Assembly: GCA_947168865.1 (NCBI GenBank)
Contig: CAMVNN010000008.1
Span: 1 to 27,506 of the forward strand
From: an uncultured Bacillota bacterium
Lineage (GTDB): Bacteria > Bacillota_I > Bacilli_A > RF39 > UBA660
Length of the DNA: 27,506 nucleotides
Direction: 5' to 3'
Part shown: piece by piece, positions 15,603 through 22,444 of the stretch
Layout: each line of letters opens with the position of its first letter
Position numbering within the stretch: the first letter of the stretch is position 1
Notes under the pieces: generated by a model
The model's database searches: none
The model's input: the letters and a program-made list of their open reading frames with translations, nothing else
Told to the model about the DNA's origin: nothing
Program-made: the position numbers and the translations under genes

Positions 15603-16532
15603 TTAGTTAATTTGTAGTTTAAAGGAATACCATGCAGTACCTCGATCGCATATTGTATCAATCAATACAACATATTCTCCCTTGACATTTGGAACTATAA
15701 AATTATTTTTTTCATAAGTAATTTGAACATCTAGTTTTTCATAATTTGAATCATAGAAAGTAATTCTAGTTATTGTTAAATCACTTGAGGAATCTAAAGC
15801 GATAATATCATCTTGATTGCTAGGCAAATATTCATCATAATTAATATCTTCTAAAGGTATTGATAACCCACACGAACTAGCTTTATCTTCACCTTTTGTA
15901 TCTGTTATGCAATATGATCCAATATGTGTAAGAGTTCTATTTTTACCATTAATTACCCACAAATTTCTTGGTGTTGGATTGAACACTTCAACATCCCAGG
16001 TAAATAGCCAAAATCCAAATTTAACATTAATACTATTACTTAATGGCTCATATGGTGAAATACTTACTTCTTTTTTCATCTTATAACCAAAACCTAAGTA
16101 TGTATAATAATTTCCTTTTTCACTAATTCTTATCATGAACAGAGGATGTTCATTATGTTTTACACGATTATAATCTGTCCAAAATGTCCAAGCAAAAACA
16201 ATAAAGAAAAGAACAACTAAACTTATAATTATAATTCTCTTGATTTTTTTGATTTTCTTTGTTGAATATTTAATTGTATTATCGAGTACTTCATCAGTTT
16301 TTTCTTTCAATTCACTTTCTTTTATTCTTTCACCACTTAATAATTCATTTAGAGATATATCAAGGACTTCACATAAAGGTTTATAAAATACTACATCTGG
16401 CATTCTTCTACCATTTTCCCAGTTGCCAATAGCTCGATCAGTTACATTTAACTTATCAGCAAGTTCTTGCTGTGTCATCTTTTTTTCTTTACGAATTTTA
16501 GCAATAAATTTTCCAATCTTTTCTTGATTCAT
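15603..16532 (-). CDS. XRE-family regulator with transmembrane segment and C-terminal domain
   Basis: This 309-residue one-component regulator has an N-terminal XRE helix-turn-helix (about 7-62: MTQQELADKLNVTDRAIGNWENGRR split over the recognition helices). A basic linker with KKIKKIKR leads to a single transmembrane helix (about 99-117) and a predicted extracytoplasmic domain of about 190 residues with paired cysteines (SYCI...SSCG). The layout suggests DNA binding controlled by a signal outside the membrane. AAAGGAG lies 8 nt before ATG. It is a paralogue of the next gene upstream: the first 65 residues align closely (MNQ.KIGKFIA..RKEKK.TQQ), whereas the C-terminal parts do not. The ligand is unknown. 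Confidence 0.85.
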   Translation of the reverse strand: MNQEKIGKFIAKIRKEKKMTQQELADKLNVTDRAIGNWENGRRMPDVVFYKPLCEVLDISLNELLSGERIKESELKEKTDEVLDNTIKYSTKKIKKIKRIIIISLVVLFFIVFAWTFWTDYNRVKHNEHPLFMIRISEKGNYYTYLGFGYKMKKEVSISPYEPLSNSINVKFGFWLFTWDVEVFNPTPRNLWVINGKNRTLTHIGSYCITDTKGEDKASSCGLSIPLEDINYDEYLPSNQDDIIALDSSSDLTITRITFYDSNYEKLDVQITYEKNNFIVPNVKGEYVVLIDTICDRGTAWYSFKLQIN

Positions 16533-16555
16533 AATATTTGCTCCTTTCGTAATTA

Positions 16556-16608
16556 ATTATATCTTTTTAGTTTTTAAAAGTATCCAAACAATCCGTAGGG
16601 TTCGATAC
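16556..16608 (-). promoter_or_regulatory. promoter and imperfect inverted repeat upstream of the XRE regulator
   Basis: TATAAT (16556-16561, minus strand) is preceded by an imperfect inverted repeat GTATCCAAAC (16580-16589) and GTTCGATAC (16600-16608) that overlaps the -35 position. This is the kind of site an XRE dimer could use for autoregulation. A second TATAAT lies further upstream at 16610-16615. Confidence 0.45.
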
Positions 16609-16623
16609 AATTATATTTTATCA

Positions 16624-16653
16624 CAAAAAATAGCAATTTTTATTATTGCTATT
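16624..16653 (-). terminator. intrinsic terminator of the second XRE gene
   Basis: AATAGCAA/TTGCTATT (8-bp stem, 9-nt loop) is followed by TTTT on the minus strand, directly after the stop codon at 16656. Confidence 0.75.
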
Positions 16654-16655
16654 AT

Positions 16656-17267
16656 TTATGGCATAGACCAAAATAAAATACCATTATTTAAATAAAAGTC
16701 TTTTTGGATTAATTCAAAATCCTCTTTGTTAATATCATTCGCAATTATTCTCTGCTTGTTGGGATCTTTCTGTTTATAATAATATTTGACATGAAACCCA
16801 TAACTATAAATTGTTTGTTCAAAAAATTCGTTGTCACCTGCACGAATATCAACAGAATAGCTCTTCTTAATAAGCGGAGTTGAATCCATATTTGAATGCA
16901 TATATATTGATTCAATTGAAACATACATTACAAATAAAAATATAAATGCAAAAATCGACCATAATATAATTTTTAAAATTCTATTTTCTTTTTTAACTGT
17001 CTTATCAATAGTATATATTATGTTTTCTTCAAATTTTTCTTGATACTCTTTTTTATCGACTTTTTCACCACTCATTAAATCATTTACAGTTACATCCAAT
17101 TCTTTGTTAATTATTGGAAGCAAAGAAATGTCTGGCATGTTCTTGCCATTTTCCCAATTTGATATTGCTCGATCTGATACCCCTAATTTTTCAGCAAATT
17201 GTTGTTGTGTTAATTTTTTTTCTTTTCTTTTTTCAGCAATAAATTTTCCGATTTTAACTTGATTCAT
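16656..17267 (-). CDS. XRE-family regulator with transmembrane segment (short paralogue)
   Basis: This 203-residue protein runs from the ATG at 17267, whose MNQVKIGKFIAEKRKEKK start matches its paralogue. The in-frame ATG at 17294 would give nine extra residues spanning the SD. AAGGAG lies 10 nt upstream, a little far. The N-terminal XRE domain (TQQQFAEKLGVSDRAISNWENG, split over about 25-46) is followed by a linker, one hydrophobic helix (about 105-123) and an outer domain of about 80 residues that differs entirely from the paralogue's. That domain is short and ends abruptly in LFWSMP, so it may be truncated. The two genes have separate terminators, so they are a tandem duplication with swapped sensor domains rather than a tight operon. 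Confidence 0.82.
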   Translation of the reverse strand: MNQVKIGKFIAEKRKEKKLTQQQFAEKLGVSDRAISNWENGKNMPDISLLPIINKELDVTVNDLMSGEKVDKKEYQEKFEENIIYTIDKTVKKENRILKIILWSIFAFIFLFVMYVSIESIYMHSNMDSTPLIKKSYSVDIRAGDNEFFEQTIYSYGFHVKYYYKQKDPNKQRIIANDINKEDFELIQKDFYLNNGILFWSMP

Positions 17268-17400
17268 AATTACTAATCTCCTTATTAAAATCATAATACA
17301 TTAATTCTTTATTTTTTTACACGAAGCATTGCTTGAGTTTAAAAAACACAATTTATTAAAAATGCAAATAATATGCAAATTTATAATACAATTATTTGAA

Positions 17401-18225
17401 TTATCTATGACACATTGAATCATTATCAAATTGCATACTATAATCACCAATAAATATATCTTTATTTCCAGAAACAGTATTACAAGTTATTATTGTAAGA
17501 TTATAATCTTTTGATTTATAAATTTTTGTTCCGCCATCTCTAAATGTTTCAGTATTTTCCATCAAATCAGTTAGTGATTTAATACTATTATCCATTGATT
17601 GATTTGCTTCGGTTATATAATATTTCAATGTCATTTTAGTATTATCATAGTAATATACTTCTTCTAACGAACTGGATAGATAAATAATCCTTTTATCTTT
17701 TTCTAAGTAAATACTGAATTTATTCATATTTTGAACAGTTGGTTTTACAACTTCGATTTTAATATTTGATGTTGTATAAGGACCTCCTTGTTTAAATACA
17801 ATGTATTCAGAATCATAAATATTTTCTCTAAACCATTTTTGTTCCTCTTTACTATTATTTACCAATGTTATTACGACTTTATTTATGCTTTGATCTACGC
17901 CAGTTGCTGCAACATTAGAATATTTTTTACCATTAACTTGCTCATATTCTGCTAATCTGTTGTCTATTATTTCATGAATATTTTCTAGTGATACTAAATC
18001 TATGCCACAGACACTTTCTGTATTACAAGAAGAGTCTTTAAACTTTGTAATATTTTTCCCGTTACAGTGATATGTGTCAACAATAATACCAGATTTTTTC
18101 TTACACCACATTTCTGTGCCTATAATTGGGTTATTATTAAAAACTAAAGCTTGAATTGTATCTAGTAGAACAAGACCTACTAAAATTCCAACTGTAATCA
18201 AGACTATTTTTAAACTTTTTTTCAT
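17401..18225 (-). CDS. single-pass membrane/exported protein, unknown function
   Basis: This 274-residue protein runs from the ATG at 18225 (MKKSLKIVLITVGILVGLV), which is preceded by AGAGGTGAT at good spacing and by an extended -10 box. The longer open frame to 18318 crosses that promoter. The N-terminal hydrophobic segment (about 5-25) is an uncleaved signal anchor or signal peptide without a lipobox. Next comes a Cys-containing block (WCKKKSGIIVDTYHCNG...SCNTESVCG) of a type I associate with small Firmicutes exported proteins, then a charged region that ends in two more Cys. Disulfides are plausible. No enzymatic motif is seen. Upstream lies an 11-bp tandem-repeat array that may control it. 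Confidence 0.7.
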   Translation of the reverse strand: MKKSLKIVLITVGILVGLVLLDTIQALVFNNNPIIGTEMWCKKKSGIIVDTYHCNGKNITKFKDSSCNTESVCGIDLVSLENIHEIIDNRLAEYEQVNGKKYSNVAATGVDQSINKVVITLVNNSKEEQKWFRENIYDSEYIVFKQGGPYTTSNIKIEVVKPTVQNMNKFSIYLEKDKRIIYLSSSLEEVYYYDNTKMTLKYYITEANQSMDNSIKSLTDLMENTETFRDGGTKIYKSKDYNLTIITCNTVSGNKDIFIGDYSMQFDNDSMCHR

Positions 18226-18247
18226 AAAAATATCACCTCTAGTGTTA

Positions 18248-18256
18248 ATTATACCA
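18248..18256 (-). promoter_or_regulatory. extended -10 element of the membrane-protein gene
   Basis: TGGTATAAT on the minus strand lies 23 bp before the chosen start. It has no recognisable -35, as expected for an activator-dependent promoter. Confidence 0.55.
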
Positions 18257-18319
18257 CCGATTAAATTTTTAGAAAAGTTTTGCCAAAAATCGATTTTGCT
18301 TTCTTCTTTAACACACATT

Positions 18320-18363
18320 TAACTCTTTCCTAACTCTAACCTAACTCTTTCCTAACCTAACCT
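18320..18363. repeat. four 11-bp tandem repeats upstream of the membrane-protein gene
   Basis: TAACTCTTTCC, TAACTCTAACC, TAACTCTTTCC and TAACCTAACCT stand head to tail, so units 1 and 3 are identical at 22-bp spacing. A GTATCC pair (18366-18371 and 18388-18393) keeps the same 22-bp period further out. Sites one and two helical turns apart suggest phased binding of a regulator, such as LytTR-type direct repeats, but no such regulator is in view. Confidence 0.6.
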
Positions 18364-18428
18364 GAGTATCCAATTTGTACACATTTTGTATCCGAATCAA
18401 AAAATCCCTTTATTTTTCAGGAAAAAAG

Positions 18429-18517
18429 TGATATATTAAATTAAACAAGAAAAGGTTGTGTCTAAAAGCACTACTGCTCCATTTGAAAATAACGTCGGAC
18501 TAGTCGACGTTTTTTTA
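18429..18517 (+). ncRNA. candidate small RNA A (promoter to terminator)
   Basis: An extended -10 TGATATATT (18429-18437) predicts a start near 18444. The transcript of about 75 nt would carry a small hairpin AGCA/TGCT and end at the terminator AACGTCG/CGACGTT plus T-run. There is no reading frame of note, and the -35 is weak. Confidence 0.4.
18491..18517 (+). terminator. intrinsic terminator of candidate small RNA A
   Basis: AACGTCG (18491-18497) and CGACGTT (18505-18511) form a perfect 7-bp stem with a 7-nt loop, followed by T-runs. No annotated plus-strand gene precedes it, which is why a small RNA is suspected. Confidence 0.75.
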
Positions 18518-18555
18518 TTTTAAAATTTCTTCTAATTTGAGTAATTCGCTTATTG

Positions 18556-18702
18556 TTAGTAATTATTTCTATTTTGAATATCATTCATAACAAAATTACT
18601 ATTTTTAATTATTTTATCTAATGATGAATGGATTGATCTAACTTTTGATTTTGAAATTAACTCGAGAATTTCGAGTTTTTTTATGTTCGATTTAAGTTCC
18701 AT
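18556..18702 (-). pseudogene. possible remnant or small ORF, 48 codons
   Basis: On the minus strand an ATG at 18702 opens 48 codons (MELKSNIKKLEILELISKSK and on) with a lysine/leucine/serine-rich, helix-like composition, ending at TAA 18556-18558. In another frame the DNA just beyond reads TISELLKLEEILK and then stops, as if a frameshift had split an older gene. No Shine-Dalgarno site precedes the ATG. It may be a gene remnant, a real small protein, or chance in AT-rich DNA. Confidence 0.25.
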
Positions 18703-18717
18703 TTTAATAGGAAATAT

Positions 18718-18746
18718 TTGACAGTTTAACATGAAAATGCTAGAAT
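18718..18746 (+). promoter_or_regulatory. near-consensus promoter of candidate small RNA B
   Basis: TTGACA (18718-18723), an exact 17-bp spacer ending in TGC (extended -10) and TAGAAT (18741-18746). It is among the strongest promoters in the window, yet no plus-strand gene follows it. Confidence 0.8.
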
Positions 18747-18752
18747 ATCTTC

Positions 18753-18840
18753 AAGAGGTAAACACTTATGCTTGATTAGAAAAAAATAGTTTATTTATTA
18801 ATAATTTCAAATATTATCGGACTTTATAGTTCGATTTTTT
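18753..18840 (+). ncRNA. candidate small RNA B (about 88 nt)
   Basis: This interval lies between the strong promoter and the terminator ATCGGAC/GTTCGAT (18816-18822 with 18829-18835) plus T-run. Its 5' part has AAGAGG and then ATG CTT GAT TAG, a three-codon frame that is too small to be convincing. The next gene downstream faces the other way, so it is not a leader. A trans-acting or antitoxin-type RNA is possible. Confidence 0.5.
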
Positions 18841-18844
18841 ATGT

Positions 18845-18870
18845 CAAAAAAAGCAGATTTTTATCTGCTT
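18845..18870 (-). terminator. intrinsic terminator of the three-gene unknown operon
   Basis: AAGCAGAT/ATCTGCTT (8-bp stem, 4-nt loop) is followed by TTTTT on the minus strand, about 30 bp after the last gene of the operon. Confidence 0.85.
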
Positions 18871-18901
18871 AATATTATAATTTTTTTAGCGAAATTAGAT
18901 T

Positions 18902-19972
18902 TTAATCAGAGTTTCGATCAAATATTCTTTTAAATATTTTTCTGTGTCCTCTTGATGTTACTTCATCAACTTGAATTCCATCTATATGTAAGCTACAGTC
19001 TGGTTCCATTTTTTCATCATTTTTTCGTTTGGCAATTTCAGAGTCAGACATTTTATATAAAATTGCATTCAAAATTGAGTCTCTATCTATGCTTAATTCA
19101 CCAGTATATCCAAATTTATCATATAACATTTGTTTTAAATATGTAATATAATCTTCTGAAACATGGTCTAATGATTTACCAACTAAGGAGTCTTCCATGC
19201 TTCTTTTACCTTTTAAAGATTCCAAATCATATGCTTCTAATGGTAAAAGGTTTGAATGTATTGCCCAAATATCTTTTTCATTTCTTGGGTTAATAATGCC
19301 TCTATATAAATCAAATATTCGGTATAAACTATCTGATCCATATATATTATAAACATTTGATACATCTTCATCATTTAAATAAGCTATTACTGGATGAGGC
19401 TCATCCTTTTTAGTCAAGCTCGCATAGTAATTCATGTGGATAGCGAATTGAGAATAAAGGGCACATCTTTTTTTTAAATCAACTCTGCTTTCTAACATTC
19501 GCAGTGCTAATAAAAACTGCAATAGTCGTGCGTTATCAAAGTCAATTTTGCCTATTAAAGTCTTAATATTTTCCATTGTAAGTGTGCATCTATTTTCAAT
19601 CAAATCAATTAATACTATTTGACTTTTAAGTCTTTCAGATGAAGCAAAATGCTTTTCGATGACTGAATATATTAAACCTTTTTCTCGTTTTTCGACCATT
19701 CTATCTAATAAAACTAAATCTCTACCAACATTTATTCTTTCAGCTTTATTATTAGTCACTTTTAATATGCTAAGATCATTAAATGAAATCATAAGTGTTA
19801 GATAATCATCATTTTCTCCAGTATAAGAACATATCCATTTGCCATTTTCTCGCTCAACATTTTTTAAAGAATAACCTTCTATATTTTGAGCTATCTCTTC
19901 TTTAATACAATCTATTTTTAATAATCGGGAAAATCTATATGCTCTTTCTAACCTTTTTTTCATATCTGTCAT
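18902..19972 (-). CDS. hypothetical protein, 356 residues (third gene of unknown operon)
   Basis: I do not recognise this family. The protein is 356 residues, soluble, rich in K/E/D/L, without signal peptide or transmembrane helix. Its middle (about 100-240) looks helical, with hydrophobic runs such as LLQFLLALRMLESRVDL. The C-terminal region contains CSLHIDGIQVDEVTSRGHRK and ends strongly basic (KIFKRIFDRNSD), which might bind nucleic acid or a partner. The start is secure: AGGAGG lies 8 nt before ATG. It follows the 294-residue gene by 25 bp and ends at a clear terminator. There is no catalytic motif I can defend. Confidence 0.75.
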   Translation of the reverse strand: MTDMKKRLERAYRFSRLLKIDCIKEEIAQNIEGYSLKNVERENGKWICSYTGENDDYLTLMISFNDLSILKVTNNKAERINVGRDLVLLDRMVEKREKGLIYSVIEKHFASSERLKSQIVLIDLIENRCTLTMENIKTLIGKIDFDNARLLQFLLALRMLESRVDLKKRCALYSQFAIHMNYYASLTKKDEPHPVIAYLNDEDVSNVYNIYGSDSLYRIFDLYRGIINPRNEKDIWAIHSNLLPLEAYDLESLKGKRSMEDSLVGKSLDHVSEDYITYLKQMLYDKFGYTGELSIDRDSILNAILYKMSDSEIAKRKNDEKMEPDCSLHIDGIQVDEVTSRGHRKIFKRIFDRNSD

Positions 19973-19997
19973 TATAGAAGCCTCCTATGATAGAAAT

Positions 19998-20882
19998 TTA
20001 GTAACCTCTATGTGATACTCTTGAGCAACCTAGATTATATTTTTTAGTCAATGTTTTATAATTTTCTGATTCTAGTATAGCATTTGTATCTGAAGTTAAG
20101 TCTGGTATTATTGAATCTGCATACATACCTTCTGATGGCATAACTCTATATCCTCCAATTGGAAGCATTATAGAGTTTAGAGTTGTAAATATAGGTTCTT
20201 GATAATGTCTAAATAACAATGTGTGAATAGTATCATCCAGTTTAATAAATTCGCCTTTTTCATTTCTTTCATAAAGTTCTATTTGATAATCTTTACCATA
20301 TAAATATTTTCCATTATAGTAAAACTTTATATATGTAGAACAACCATCGACTACAATATCAATTTTACCTCCTAAAAGCATACCTACTAAGAATGGATCA
20401 ATGATATCTAGAGCATAGATTGTTCGCCAGATTGAATAACCACTGAAATCTGGTCTATTGATTTCATCACTGCTATGAAAATCTCTCATCGCCATAAATA
20501 CTTCCCATGGATGATTATAGAAAATTGATTTTGTTGGAACTGTTTTCATGAATGAATCCATTGCTTTTTCATCAAACCATTTATTATATTCAGTTTTACT
20601 TTCAATTTTTTCAGTTAAGTCTACAAATTGATGAATTCGATATATTCCATCTCTTAGATTAGAAATCAATCTAAAAATCTGATTTTTTTGTTCATCATTA
20701 AGTAACCTTGAGTTCATATTTACTCTAAGTACTCCATCTCTATCTATTTGTAAGATTCTACCTAATTGCAATTTATTATTAATCATACTTCTTATTTGAT
20801 ACCATACGTATCTATCAATTGCTCTATAGTCCCATAGACTATCATCATATTTTTTTTCACATTGTAATTCAAAATTTTCCAT
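19998..20882 (-). CDS. hypothetical protein, 294 residues (second gene of unknown operon)
   Basis: I do not recognise this family. The 294-residue protein is soluble and rich in aromatic residues (SLWDYRAIDRYVWYQIRSM at the N-terminus), with no transmembrane segment. A DxDxDG-like stretch is not present. The middle holds HPWEVFMAMRDFHSSDEINRP and DIIDPFLVGMLLGGKIDIVVDG, and the C-terminal part has MLPIGGYRVMPSEGMYADS followed by a Ser/Arg-rich tail. GAGGGA lies 5 nt before ATG. The gaps to its neighbours are 40 and 25 bp, so it is co-transcribed with both. The function is open. Confidence 0.75.
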   Translation of the reverse strand: MENFELQCEKKYDDSLWDYRAIDRYVWYQIRSMINNKLQLGRILQIDRDGVLRVNMNSRLLNDEQKNQIFRLISNLRDGIYRIHQFVDLTEKIESKTEYNKWFDEKAMDSFMKTVPTKSIFYNHPWEVFMAMRDFHSSDEINRPDFSGYSIWRTIYALDIIDPFLVGMLLGGKIDIVVDGCSTYIKFYYNGKYLYGKDYQIELYERNEKGEFIKLDDTIHTLLFRHYQEPIFTTLNSIMLPIGGYRVMPSEGMYADSIIPDLTSDTNAILESENYKTLTKKYNLGCSRVSHRGY

Positions 20883-20922
20883 TATTATCCCTCATTTAAA
20901 AAATTAATATCGTTATAAATAA

Positions 20923-21348
20923 TTATATGTCTGGTCTAGAAATTGCTAGTTGTTTGCCACCGCTTTCTTTTACTTTTTCAAAATATGTTTTGTAATCCCA
21001 TGTTAATTCATAATATGGTGTATGATAATCGCTGAATCTAGACTCGGACTGCCCCAAGTAAATGCAATATTCACTTGCAAATTCTTTAAATGCACCTTTA
21101 TGTACTAGATATTCTATTTCATCATAGCCATCATTTTTTGAATCAGAAAAAAAGTTCTTAACAAATTTAACTGTTACCAATCCTTCTTGATGACAAGAAA
21201 ATTCTAAATAATCTTTAAATTTCTTTAATAACATAGGCATTAGTCTTGCTTGAACAGCTTTAACTTCATCAGTTAATTCATCATTATTGGTGCTAATATA
21301 GCTGCAAGCAAAAGCACTTAAATCGAATAAATCTTTGTTATATTTCAT
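20923..21348 (-). CDS. hypothetical protein, 141 residues (first gene of unknown operon)
   Basis: This small soluble protein of unknown family has a helical N-terminal half (LTDEVKAVQARLMPMLLKKF) and an aromatic, strand-like second half (YHTPYYELTWDYKTYFEKV). It has AGGAGGA 3 nt before ATG and an extended -10 (TGTTATAAT, 21370-21378) at the expected distance. It leads the three-gene unit. It could be an accessory or antitoxin-like partner of the two larger proteins, but nothing in the sequence shows this. Confidence 0.72.
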   Translation of the reverse strand: MKYNKDLFDLSAFACSYISTNNDELTDEVKAVQARLMPMLLKKFKDYLEFSCHQEGLVTVKFVKNFFSDSKNDGYDEIEYLVHKGAFKEFASEYCIYLGQSESRFSDYHTPYYELTWDYKTYFEKVKESGGKQLAISRPDI

Positions 21349-21369
21349 AAATCCTCCTGAATACCATTT

Positions 21370-21378
21370 ATTATAACA
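21370..21378 (-). promoter_or_regulatory. extended -10 promoter of the three-gene unknown operon
   Basis: TGTTATAAT on the minus strand lies 21 bp before the 141-residue gene, directly after the terminator of the polysaccharide operon. The -35 is poor. Confidence 0.6.
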
Positions 21379-21386
21379 TAATTATT

Positions 21387-21415
21387 TAAAAAAAAATCAC
21401 ATAAAATGTGATTTT
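21387..21415 (-). terminator. intrinsic terminator of the polysaccharide/lipoprotein operon
   Basis: AAAATCACAT/ATGTGATTTT (10-bp stem, 3-nt loop) is followed by a T-run on the minus strand. It overlaps the lipoprotein stop codon. Confidence 0.85.
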
Positions 21416-22442
21416 ATTTTTCAATATATCCACTTATAGGAGCTTTATACATATCATCGGTTATTGGTTGATATCTATTCCCTTGATAAACATCAGTAAA
21501 ACCATTATATGCTTTATAAACTTCATTCGTTTCGGTATCATATACTCTTTCATATCCAAGTGTTGCATCACTCTGCTTTTGACTAATTATATCGTAAGAA
21601 TTACTTCTTTTATTCCAAGTATCCATAATCATATCTGATATTTGATTATATACCTGTTGATTAGCTTTTATAGTTGCTACAAGAGTACTTTCTTCTTTGT
21701 TGAACCCTTGAATAAATTTATCACTGAAAGTAATTGTACTTAAACAATAATCTAAAATTGGTTGCCAATTATTAAAATCTTCATCAGGTGCAGTCATTAA
21801 AATTATATTATAAACATTTAATGGTGACACATCTACTTTAGAACTTGCCAAATTAAATATATTAGTATTTATATAATAAGTACCAACAGATTTGACAGTT
21901 GCTGTAAATAATCCTTGCATTAACTTACCATCTGCATTGTTAAAATTTGCTCGTATGATATCCCCACCAAGGTTACTTTTTCCTAGATTTTCTATCATTT
22001 TAAATTCATTTAAATATGGAAAATATTCCATTTTTAATTCTGAAGTATTACTTAATTTAGCATTTTTGGCCCATACTTTGTAAAATGCTTCTGTCGTTTG
22101 AGGATTAATTGCTGCTAATTTCGAAAACATCGCTGTCGGATAATACTTGGCATAGGTACTTCTAGCTTTCTCAGACTTTAAAAAGCCTTCTTGTTTTAAG
22201 CCAAATAGAAACATATAATCACTATTATTTGGATTATAAACCTTAAATGAATAATGAATATAATCTACAGGTGCTACTTCTACTTTCCAACCTTTAGGTA
22301 TTTTAAAACTAACTAATCCATTATTGAATTCTTCATAGGTAATTTTCTTAGTTTCACTAGGAACTATCTTAACATTTCCAGCACAACCAGTTAAATAAAA
22401 AATAGCAAGCAAAGAAAATATTAATGATATTCTTTTTTTCAT
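21414..22442 (-). CDS. lipoprotein of unknown function
   Basis: This 342-residue lipoprotein has a signal peptide MKKRISLIFSLLAIFYLTGC with lipobox LTGC, so lipid attachment is predicted at Cys20. The mature part has mixed alpha/beta character. A conserved-looking C-terminal block, DATLGYERVYDTETNEVYKA...PISGYIEK, resembles a tail I associate with clostridial secreted proteins but cannot name. AGGAGG lies 8 nt before ATG, inside the end of the flippase gene, and only 2 bp separate the two genes. It therefore belongs to the glycan operon, perhaps as a surface-exposed assembly or anchoring factor. That role is inference from position. Confidence 0.85.
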   Translation of the reverse strand: MKKRISLIFSLLAIFYLTGCAGNVKIVPSETKKITYEEFNNGLVSFKIPKGWKVEVAPVDYIHYSFKVYNPNNSDYMFLFGLKQEGFLKSEKARSTYAKYYPTAMFSKLAAINPQTTEAFYKVWAKNAKLSNTSELKMEYFPYLNEFKMIENLGKSNLGGDIIRANFNNADGKLMQGLFTATVKSVGTYYINTNIFNLASSKVDVSPLNVYNIILMTAPDEDFNNWQPILDYCLSTITFSDKFIQGFNKEESTLVATIKANQQVYNQISDMIMDTWNKRSNSYDIISQKQSDATLGYERVYDTETNEVYKAYNGFTDVYQGNRYQPITDDMYKAPISGYIEK

Positions 22443-22444
22443 AT

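Noticed and set aside
18318..18363. Telomere-like TTAGG repeats on the minus strand
   Set aside because: The true period is 11 bp, only four units exist, and the site is internal to a bacterial region just upstream of a promoter.
18659..18682. Plus-strand terminator AACTCGA/TCGAGTT plus T-run
   Set aside because: It lies inside the possible 48-codon remnant and has no promoter-linked transcript of its own; too ambiguous to list as a feature.
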